Made by a program: the position numbers and the translations under genes. From assembly GCA_031553395.1 (NCBI GenBank), contig JAVBLR010000009.1:1-64000 (forward strand): DNA of 64,000 bases, written 5' to 3'. This document shows, piece by piece, positions 44,798 through 53,200 of the stretch; within the stretch, counting starts at the first letter, position 1; every line of letters begins with the position of its first letter. The notes beneath the pieces are model-generated. The model saw only the letters and a list, made by a program, of their open reading frames with translations. It did not search any database and was not told where the DNA came from. Source of the DNA: WRGA01 sp031553395 (GTDB taxonomy: Bacteria; Bacteroidota; Bacteroidia; Bacteroidales; WRGA01).

Positions 44798-45709
44798 ATG
44801 AAAAATCTGAAATTCAAATCAGTTATTCTTATCACAATGCTTTCTTTAAGTGTATTGGCATGTTCACAAAATGCCAAAGAAATTGTTTTGTGGCCAAATG
44901 GGGCTCCACAAAGCAATGGCATTACCGAACCATTAAAAATTGGAAATAATCAATCAAGAGAAAATGTTTCCGAGGCTAAATTATATATTTATGAAGCGGC
45001 AGCGGAAAATAACTCAAAAATGGCGGTAATTATTTGCCCCGGAGGTGGTTATATTCGTGAAGCTATTGCTCACGAAGGGTTTCAATTTGCCGAGTGGCTA
45101 TCTAAACAAGGTATTACCGGAATTGTATTGGAATATCGCCTTCCGAATAAGCATCCGGAGGTTCCGCTGGCAGATGCGCAACAAGCTATTCGTACGATTC
45201 GGGCAAAAGCCGGAGAATTAAATATCGATGCAAACAAAATCGGTATAGCCGGATTTTCTGCAGGAGGACATTTGGCTTCAACAGCAGGAACTCATTTTGA
45301 TTTGGGAGATAACTCCGCATTGGATATTATCAAGAAGCAAAGTTGCCGTCCCGATTTTACGATACTCTTTTATCCGGTTATTACAATGGATGAAAGTTTT
45401 ACGCATGAAGGCTCTCGTATAAACCTGTTAGGGGAAAATCCATCGGATGATTTGGTAATTTATTATTCGAATGAAAAACAAATCACTGCACAAACGCCTC
45501 CTACCGTATTGTTTTTGAGCGATGATGATAATGGTGTTCCTCCACGGAATAGTACAGAATTTTACAATTCACTGAAAAATAATAAAATTCCGGCCAGTAT
45601 GTATATTTTCCCCGAAGGTGGTCATGGATGGGGTATGAGAGAAACATTCGCTTATCAGAAAGAATGGAGAGAATTATTGATTAAGTGGTTGAATAAGATT
45701 AATAAATAA
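44798..45709 (+). CDS. Alpha/beta hydrolase esterase (lipoprotein)
   Basis: The 303-aa protein is an exported carbohydrate esterase-like alpha/beta hydrolase. A signal peptide ends in the lipobox VLACSQ (Cys22). The oxyanion-hole motif CPGGGY is at 80-85, the nucleophile S154 sits in GFSAGGH, the acidic residue is in FLSDDDNGVPPRNS, and the catalytic His is in PEGGHGWG. The LWPNGAP start and overall layout match Bacteroidetes acetyl-xylan or feruloyl esterase-type proteins (BD-FAE/Axe-like). The substrate may be acetylated plant polysaccharide, which would fit the GH28 gene about 4 kb upstream. No GH gene is directly adjacent. Confidence 0.88.
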   Translation: MKNLKFKSVILITMLSLSVLACSQNAKEIVLWPNGAPQSNGITEPLKIGNNQSRENVSEAKLYIYEAAAENNSKMAVIICPGGGYIREAIAHEGFQFAEWLSKQGITGIVLEYRLPNKHPEVPLADAQQAIRTIRAKAGELNIDANKIGIAGFSAGGHLASTAGTHFDLGDNSALDIIKKQSCRPDFTILFYPVITMDESFTHEGSRINLLGENPSDDLVIYYSNEKQITAQTPPTVLFLSDDDNGVPPRNSTEFYNSLKNNKIPASMYIFPEGGHGWGMRETFAYQKEWRELLIKWLNKINK

Positions 45710-45710
45710 A

Positions 45711-45808
45711 AAAAGAGTTATAAGTCGTAAGTTTTAGGTTATAAGTTCCGGATTCCTAAGAGGTTCTGGTCTTATAACTTAAAACTTAAAACGTATAACT
45801 TAAAACTC
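45711..45808. repeat. Simple-word hairpin repeat (AAGTTATAAG type), copy 1
   Basis: GTTATAAGTCGTAAGTTTTAGG near the left faces its approximate complement, CTTATAACTTAAAACTTAAAACG, at the right, in the gap between the esterase and TatD-like genes. The same word set recurs at 47752-47822. Confidence 0.7.
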
Positions 45809-46444
45809 ATGACTTTCTACAATATTCATACTCATCATTTTGACAAAAATAATCCGTGTGTTTTAAATTGTTTTCCAACCGATTACATTAATGTCAAAAA
45901 ACAGTATCCCAATGCGATGGTTTCCGTAGGGATACATCCTTGGTATATAAGAGAAAATGGAGATGATGAATTGGATGTTTTAGAAAAATTAATTCAAGCA
46001 GAGAATATCGTAGCTATTGGCGAATGTGGATTGGATGGTGTTTGCAATGTGGATAAAGAATTGCAGGAACGTGTTTTTATCCAGCAGATAGAATTATCAG
46101 AAAATTATCATAAGCCATTGATTATTCATAGTGTAAAGATGAATAATCAATTGATTCGTCTGAAAAAGCAATGTAAACCTCAAATGCCTTGGATTGTTCA
46201 TGGTTATCGTGGGAACAAACAGGAGACAATCCAATTGTTGCAACATGGCTTTTTCTTTTCTTTCGGAAATAGCATTCTAGCTGAATCTTTGCTGGTTATC
46301 CCAATAAGTCGTATTTTTGCAGAAACTGACGATGCAAGTATTCAGATTGATACTATTTATCAGAAAATTGCAGAAGCTTTAAATATGGATATAAGCCTAT
46401 TAGCCAAAACTATTGAAGGTAACTTTTTGAAAATATTTAAATAA
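45809..46444 (+). CDS. TatD-family metal-dependent hydrolase
   Basis: The 211-aa protein belongs to the TatD DNase-like amidohydrolase family, in a shorter Bacteroidetes form. Metal-binding residues are visible as H7 and H9 (IHTHHFD), E72 (GECGLDG), H107 (LIIHSVK), a His in IVHGYRG and an Asp in ETDDAS. It is cytosolic, with no signal sequence. TatD relatives are 3'-5' exonucleases of single-stranded DNA and RNA, but this branch is not characterised. It starts right after the palindromic repeat and ends 11 bp before tyrS, so the two are probably co-transcribed. Confidence 0.86.
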   Translation: MTFYNIHTHHFDKNNPCVLNCFPTDYINVKKQYPNAMVSVGIHPWYIRENGDDELDVLEKLIQAENIVAIGECGLDGVCNVDKELQERVFIQQIELSENYHKPLIIHSVKMNNQLIRLKKQCKPQMPWIVHGYRGNKQETIQLLQHGFFFSFGNSILAESLLVIPISRIFAETDDASIQIDTIYQKIAEALNMDISLLAKTIEGNFLKIFK

Positions 46445-46455
46445 GATATAAACAG

Positions 46456-47748
46456 ATGAACTTTACGGAAGAACTTAAATGGAGGGGGATGTTGCACGAC
46501 ATTATGCCCGGTACGGAAGAGCAATTACAAAAAGAAATGACATCGGCATACGTTGGAATTGATCCGACAGCAGATTCATTGCATATCGGACATTTGGTTA
46601 GTGTGATGATATTAAGGCATTTCCAACGTGCCGGACATAAACCGATTGCATTGGTTGGCGGTGCAACAGGTATGATTGGAGATCCTTCCGGAAAATCGCA
46701 GGAAAGAAACCTGTTGGATGAAAAAACGCTTCGACATAATCAGGATTCTATCAAGGAACAATTAGGGAAATTCCTTGATTTTACTTCGGGAGAAGCAAAT
46801 GCTGCCGAATTGGTAAATAATTACGATTGGATGAAAGAATTTTCTTTTCTTGATTTCATCCGGGATATTGGAAAACACATCACTGTAAACTATATGATGG
46901 CAAAAGATTCTGTAAAAAGGCGTTTAAATGGCGATGCTGCCGACGGATTGTCTTTTACCGAATTTACGTACCAGTTGGTGCAAGGATATGACTTTTTGCA
47001 TTTGTATCAACATAAAAATTGCAAACTGCAAATGGGAGGTTCCGATCAATGGGGAAATATCACGACAGGAACCGAATTAATCCGCCGGAAAACAGGTGGT
47101 GAAGCTTTTGCATTGACTTGCCCTTTAATAACTAAAGCCGATGGAACTAAATTCGGAAAAACTGAATCGGGAAATGTATGGTTAAGTAAGAAATATACTT
47201 CTCCATATAAATTTTACCAATTTTGGCTAAATGTAAGTGATACCGATGCCGAACGATATATAAAAATCTTCACTTTTTTATCCAAAGAAGAAATTAATTC
47301 GTTGATCGAAGTGCATAAGGAAGCGCCTCATTTGCGTGTATTGCAAAAACGTTTGGCAAAGGAAATGACCATTATGGTGCATTCGGAAGAAGATTACGAA
47401 GCAGCTGTTGAGGCTTCGGAAATTTTATTTGGCAATTCTACTTCCGATAATTTGAAGAAATTGGATGAAGATACATTATTAGCTGTTTTTGATGGAGTTC
47501 CTTTGTATGAAATATCCAAAGAAGAATTGAACGGTGGAATTAAAGCAGTAGATTTATTTGTAGAAAAAGCGCCTGTTTTTCCTTCTAAAAGTGAAATGCG
47601 TAAATTAACGCAAGGTGGTGGTGTTGCTGTAAATAAAGAAAAGCTAAATGAATTTGACGCCTTAATTGATTCTTCATCTTTGCTGAATAGCAGGTACTTG
47701 TTGGTTCAAAAAGGGAAGAAAAATTATTATTTGTTGATAGCAAAATAA
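46456..47748 (+). CDS. tyrS: Tyrosyl-tRNA synthetase
   Basis: TyrRS charges tRNA-Tyr. The class I HIGH motif is H43-I-G-H46 (SLHIGHL) and the KMSKS-equivalent is K232-F-G-K-T236, the form normal for bacterial TyrRS of the TyrS type. The tyrosine pocket has GGSDQWGNITTG near residue 194. The C-terminal S4 RNA-binding domain (about 350-430) includes KSEMRKLTQGGGVAVN. The length of 430 aa is standard. It follows the TatD-like gene by 11 bp. Confidence 0.97.
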   Translation: MNFTEELKWRGMLHDIMPGTEEQLQKEMTSAYVGIDPTADSLHIGHLVSVMILRHFQRAGHKPIALVGGATGMIGDPSGKSQERNLLDEKTLRHNQDSIKEQLGKFLDFTSGEANAAELVNNYDWMKEFSFLDFIRDIGKHITVNYMMAKDSVKRRLNGDAADGLSFTEFTYQLVQGYDFLHLYQHKNCKLQMGGSDQWGNITTGTELIRRKTGGEAFALTCPLITKADGTKFGKTESGNVWLSKKYTSPYKFYQFWLNVSDTDAERYIKIFTFLSKEEINSLIEVHKEAPHLRVLQKRLAKEMTIMVHSEEDYEAAVEASEILFGNSTSDNLKKLDEDTLLAVFDGVPLYEISKEELNGGIKAVDLFVEKAPVFPSKSEMRKLTQGGGVAVNKEKLNEFDALIDSSSLLNSRYLLVQKGKKNYYLLIAK

Positions 47749-47751
47749 ATT

Positions 47752-47822
47752 GTGAGTTTTAAGTTATAAGTTTTAAGAAGAGCATTTCTGCAACTTAAAA
47801 CTTATAACTTACGACTTAAAAC
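47752..47822. repeat. Simple-word hairpin repeat (AAGTTATAAG type), copy 2
   Basis: AGTTTTAAGTTATAAG at the left and CTTAAAACTTATAACTTA at the right are complementary; the right arm contains an extra CGACTTA word. It lies between the convergent ends of tyrS and pbpC and may act as a transcription barrier, although no clean T-run follows. Confidence 0.75.
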
Positions 47823-47824
47823 TT

Positions 47825-50134
47825 TTATTCAACCACTACACCTACTGACAACGTATTCCCTTCGTTATCTACAACCGTAATCGTATGCTTTCCTGATGAA
47901 GGAGTTAAAGATACTTTGTGAAAATAACGGGTTGAAGTAAGAAAATCTCCATCCAAATGCCAATATACCGTTGCATCAGGATTTCTATGAGCCAAATCAA
48001 AAATAACACTGCCTTTACTTCCATCTAATTGTTTAGGAAGAGAAATAGTCGCATTGTGCTGCGGATAAATGAATTGCATCGGACTACCGGAAATTCCGCC
48101 GCATCCCGGCTTAAACGAAGGTAGTGGCTTATACATCGGATGATGTTGTTTGTAATACCATTCCCAAGCGGGCGGAAGAACAAACCACGATTTTTGTTTA
48201 AATCCGGCATCTCCTGCACAATCTTCATACACTCGAAATTGCTCATTTTCTGTAACATTGATTTGAATATGGTAGGGGCAAGGATTTGTCTTTAATCCTT
48301 CCGGACAAATTAAGATAGTATCGGTATTTTCACAAAAACGTCCTTTCAAATGCCCTGATTGTTGACAAACTTCGGCTTCGGTTAAATTATCATACGGAAT
48401 GTTGAACCATGCGGATTTTGGTAATATATTGAAAATGTCGAATAGCACAGGACCAGCTGTTCGTGCACCGGTAAGTCCGGGCTTTCCTTCTCCGTTGGAA
48501 TTTCCCACCCAAACTCCCACGACGTATTTTGACGTTACTCCAATTGCCCATCCATCGCGGAATCCGTAACTTGTACCTGTTTTCCATGCAATTTTTTGCA
48601 TAGAAGGAATGCTTCTCCAATCTATTTCTTCCGGACGATTCACATCTTTTATTGCGTCAAATGTTTGCCAAACGGCGCTGGGATGAAAAACCTTTTTTAA
48701 TTCTTTCTTTTCATCATTATTTGAAAATGTTGCTGAAATAGAATAAACAGGCAATCCTTCCAATGTTTGTGCCATCTGGCAATAAGCTGATGTTACATCC
48801 CAAAGAGTTGTTTCGGCACCACCTAAAATCAATGCTAATCCGTAATGTGAAGCAGGTTGTGTTAGTGTTGTGATACCTGTTTTCTTTAGAAAATCATAGA
48901 ATTTCGGAACACTGTATTGCCGCAGCATTTGCACAGCCGGAACATTCAACGAACGAGCCAACGCTTCTGAAGCAGGTACAGCGCCATCAAACTGCATATT
49001 GAAATTCTGTGGTGTAAATCCATTAATATTAATTGGAATATCAGGCAAAAGCGTATTTGGCAATATTTCTCCTTCCTGCAGCATAGCACAATACAACAAT
49101 GGTTTTAAGATACTTCCCGAACTTCGCGGAGAACGAATTACATCGACTTGATTTCCCGAGTTTTTATTATCAAATTGAACATTTCCACAATAAGCCAACA
49201 CCTCACTATTTCTAACATCAATAACAATTGCAGCCATATTACGAATATCGCTACGGGAAAATTCATCATTCCATCTCGAAAGCACATTTTCTACTCTTAA
49301 TTGAATTCCTTTATCAATTGTTGAGATACATTGCTGTCCTTTCTGTTTTTTATAAAAATAGGTAACTAAATGAGGTGCAATTTGTGGCAAAGGAAGTGGT
49401 TCATCTGGTAAAATTTCACTCAATGCCAACTCATAGTCGGATTGGTTAATAACATCTTTATCCAACAATTTTTTCAATAACCGGTTTCGTTTTTCAACCA
49501 ATGCTTTTCGGTTTTTGGATAAATGCAACATAGAAGGAGCATTTGGTAAAACAGCTAATGTAGCAGCTTCTGCCCATGAAAGTTGAGAGGATGAATGTCC
49601 GAAATAACGCCATGAAGCAGCTTCTAATCCGACCACATTGCCGCCAAAAGGAGCATGTGAAGCATACAAATTTAAAATTTCTTTTTTTGAAGAACGAAAT
49701 TCGAGCCGGGTTGCCAATAGCATTTCAATCATTTTTTCGCCGATTGTTCTTTTTTTTCCACGGGAAAGGCGAATTGTCTGCATGGTAATTGTACTTCCTC
49801 CACTAATAATCCGTTTTTCTTTTATATTTTGAGTAAATGCCCTTACTATAGACAATGGATTTATCCCCCAATGATAATAGAAATAATGATCTTCAAACTC
49901 AATGATACATTTTTTAAATTTATCGGGAATGGAATCTGACGGAGGAAAACGCCATTGTCCGTCGTCGGCAATCCGGGCGCCAAGTAGTTCATTATTCCTA
50001 TCTGTAACAACAGTTGCATAAGGTGTATTAAACAATTGGCGAGGCAAACAAAAATAAAAGGCAATAAACAAAAAAGCAACGATGATAAACGTTACCTTTT
50101 GATTTATTGAAATATGTTGGAAGATATTCTTCAT
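47825..50134 (-). CDS. pbpC: Penicillin-binding protein 1C
   Basis: PbpC is a bifunctional peptidoglycan synthase anchored in the inner membrane (span about 13-30). The GT51 glycosyltransferase domain has the catalytic E81 in FEDHYFYYHWG and the GGSTITMQ motif at 112-119. The transpeptidase has S341-x-x-K344 (GSILKP), S394-L-N396 and K517-TG-T520. A C-terminal BiPBP_C beta domain (about 680-769) ends it. The length of 769 aa is normal. It lies just downstream of the alpha-2-macroglobulin gene on the same strand, a pairing widespread in bacteria and thought to link protease trapping to cell-wall repair. A 133-bp gap with an ACGT-rich repeat separates them. Confidence 0.96.
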   Translation of the reverse strand: MKNIFQHISINQKVTFIIVAFLFIAFYFCLPRQLFNTPYATVVTDRNNELLGARIADDGQWRFPPSDSIPDKFKKCIIEFEDHYFYYHWGINPLSIVRAFTQNIKEKRIISGGSTITMQTIRLSRGKKRTIGEKMIEMLLATRLEFRSSKKEILNLYASHAPFGGNVVGLEAASWRYFGHSSSQLSWAEAATLAVLPNAPSMLHLSKNRKALVEKRNRLLKKLLDKDVINQSDYELALSEILPDEPLPLPQIAPHLVTYFYKKQKGQQCISTIDKGIQLRVENVLSRWNDEFSRSDIRNMAAIVIDVRNSEVLAYCGNVQFDNKNSGNQVDVIRSPRSSGSILKPLLYCAMLQEGEILPNTLLPDIPININGFTPQNFNMQFDGAVPASEALARSLNVPAVQMLRQYSVPKFYDFLKKTGITTLTQPASHYGLALILGGAETTLWDVTSAYCQMAQTLEGLPVYSISATFSNNDEKKELKKVFHPSAVWQTFDAIKDVNRPEEIDWRSIPSMQKIAWKTGTSYGFRDGWAIGVTSKYVVGVWVGNSNGEGKPGLTGARTAGPVLFDIFNILPKSAWFNIPYDNLTEAEVCQQSGHLKGRFCENTDTILICPEGLKTNPCPYHIQINVTENEQFRVYEDCAGDAGFKQKSWFVLPPAWEWYYKQHHPMYKPLPSFKPGCGGISGSPMQFIYPQHNATISLPKQLDGSKGSVIFDLAHRNPDATVYWHLDGDFLTSTRYFHKVSLTPSSGKHTITVVDNEGNTLSVGVVVE

Positions 50135-50161
50135 TTGTTTCGAAATGATACCGATTTGAAT

Positions 50162-50245
50162 GTTTTACGTTTTACGTAATACGTTCTACGCCTCGGTAAC
50201 ATCAACCATTTACGTAAAACGTACAACGTATTACATATTGGACTC
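50162..50245. repeat. ACGT-rich palindromic repeat, copy B
   Basis: This is closely similar to 6368-6443, starting GTTTTACGTTTTACGTAATA and sharing TCGGTAACATC. Its right half (TTTACGTAAAACGTACAACG) is complementary to its left half. It occupies most of the gap between the alpha-2-macroglobulin and pbpC genes. Confidence 0.8.
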
Positions 50246-50267
50246 AATATAAATAGTAACATCAATT

Positions 50268-53200
50268 TTAATTCCCCACATTCACTCTTCCGGCTCTTGT
50301 TCTTGCTTGCGCTTGTGTATCATACATTGCTTCACATTGAATTGCCGGCAATACGAATGAGCCGATATAAGCTGCTTGTAGCCTTATGGTAAATGTCTTG
50401 GATTGACTCCGTCCTAAATCAAAGTAAGTTAACACTCTGTCATCACGAATATCCCTGTAAATATAATTCGGAGTTGAAGTCGTTGTTGTTCCTTCTTCAT
50501 TTTGAAATAGCATCCGTTCATTAAAAATTTCCCATCCCGAAGGAACAATGTGAGTTAATGCCAAATCGGTATAATCCGTCGTTCCGCTGATATTTGATAT
50601 TTTAACAACTGCATTGAAATCTGTTCCTTGGTTTAAATTATAAATATTGATGGAATTACCGGATAAATCAGTGTAAGAAATATCCAATTTAAGATTATTT
50701 GCAACCTCAGGCAACGTATCGTTTACCGGTTGTGTTTTTGAAACTAGACTTACAAACAAATCGCCTTGTCCTTTATTCCGAAGGGTAATTTTTCCTTCCA
50801 ATACATTAATCGGAACTGATATTTGATAAACCGCTTTGGCTGATTTTATTGCATTTTGGGCTTTTCCGTTCAATGTCCATTCGAAATCGATAAACCCTTT
50901 TGCTGTTTTTTCGGCTAAATGCCCCATTGCTACAAGTGCAAATGCTGTTGATTGTGTACTGAAATAAGATTCGGACGAAAGATTTTGAGAAACGACTTTT
51001 GCCTGCTTGATTGCATTTTGCATATTTCCCATCAAAACCATTGTTTCCAGAATCATGGCATCATCTCGGTAAGAAGAACCATACGTAAAGTTACTCAACG
51101 AATAAGGTTGAACGGATGTTTGTGCATTCCAAATCAATTCATTTGCGGCTTTTGTTTTTCCATTAATGGCGTAAGTAGCTGCTAAACGCCATTTGGCTTG
51201 AACGGATAAATCTTTCATTTCTTTCATTCGGTTCATTGCTCCTAATTCGGCAGAACCGGCTAATGCTAATGTATATAATCGGTATGCTTGTTGCAAATCA
51301 TATTGATTATAACTATAACGCGATTCGGTTTTGTAACTTGGCGACCAGTTTTGTGCAGCACGTCGTTGAAAATCTTTCCATTTGTTCAATACACCCTGAT
51401 TAATTTCAAAACCTTTTTGTTGCGCTTCGATCAAGAATTTTCCGGCATACGAAGTAATCCATTCATTTGCATCGGCTTGCCCCGGCCAATAAACAAATCC
51501 ACCATTCGGCAATTGTCGTCCGTATAGTTTTTTAATTGCTTCACGAATATTTTGCTTGATGGATTCCGATTCTTTTTCCGAAACATCTTTAAATTGAGAA
51601 ACATATAATAACGGAAAAGCTTTGGATGTCAGTTGTTCAGAACAATCATGTTGATAATCATACAAGAAATCAAACCTGCGGCTGATATCTACAGATGGGA
51701 TACGCGAAACTTCGAGATTTACCCAATTATCATCCGAACGTTCGCCCAATTGATACGAAAATTCACCGGAACTTCCCGCAGATAATAATTTTTCTTCTAT
51801 ATTGATAACCGGCGGATTCGGATTGCGCACATCAATTTCGATAGTTTCTGTGGCATTGTTTCCATTTCCGGTTGCGGTAATTTTTACGGTTTCTTTTCCG
51901 GTTTTTGAGCCGGATTTTAATTTGAAAAATACCATTTCATCTCCCGGTTTGGCAAAACTTACTGATTTTGTATTGCCGTCGGTCAATTGTAATTTGCCTG
52001 ATGTTTCAACCTTAATAGTCGCATTTTTTACATTATTTTCCATGGCAAAAACATTTACTGGCAACAAGATTTCCTCACCCGTACTTATCACGCGTGGCAA
52101 TGTAGAAAGTACCATTAATGGAGTACGAACCGGAACGGTTTTTTCGGCATTTCCATACGCGCCGTCTTGTCCGGCAACAACCATTACCCGCACCGAACCT
52201 ACATACATCGGAAGCGTGATTTTATGCGTTTCGGTTGCTCCTTTTTTCAGTACAAACGGACCAATAAATTTAACTACAGGTTTAAATCGATTCGCTTTTT
52301 CATTTCCTTGTTTCAGCATTTCATCTCCTCCGACACTGAATAACGAACTGCATTTTCCGCCAAACGCGCCGATTACATAATCATACATATCCCATGTTTT
52401 GATACCTAATGCTTCATGTGAATAGAATTCATTCCAAGGATTCGGCGTTTTAAAATTCGTCAAATCCAATAAACCATCATCTACAATTGCCAACGTATAC
52501 GTCATTGGTTTTCCGTTTTTCTCATTTACTTTTACCGTAAATTCCGTTTCGGGACGAAGTACATCCGGCATGGTAATTTGTGGCGAAAGTTGAGAATTCT
52601 TATTCGTAACTGAAACAGATACAACTCCATACATCCGAATCGGAAGATTGTTAACCGTTTGCGCATGAGGTTGTAACAAACTGATATGAACATAAAAATT
52701 AGGCGCCATATCTTCCGTTACCTTGAAAACGTATTTGGTATCTTCGCCTTCTTTTACATTTATCCATTCCCGTTTCAGTACGGTAGAACCATTTTCCAAC
52801 GCCAACAATGCTTTCCCGTTTGAAGCGGCAGGAACAATTACCGTAACCTCTTCGCCTACTTCGTATGATTTTTTATCCGTAGAAAAAGACAACATGGTAA
52901 TTCCGTTCGGATCGCTTTTTTGCGAACGTCCGCGCCAATCCGGCCAATCCACATACGCTATTCCACCTGTAGCATGTCCGCTTTCGGTATCTTTAACGTA
53001 AATCAAATAACGTCCCCAGTCGGGATAATTAATCCGGAAATTGATTTTTCCTTTTCCGTTTGATGTGTTTAATTTTCCTTCATCGACTGGTTTTACCGAA
53101 GTACTATTTACATACGATTCAAATGATTCTCCACTATTTTCCCACCACCAACTCCAACTCAATTTATAGATTTTATAATCCAAATTCTGACGATTTGTTG

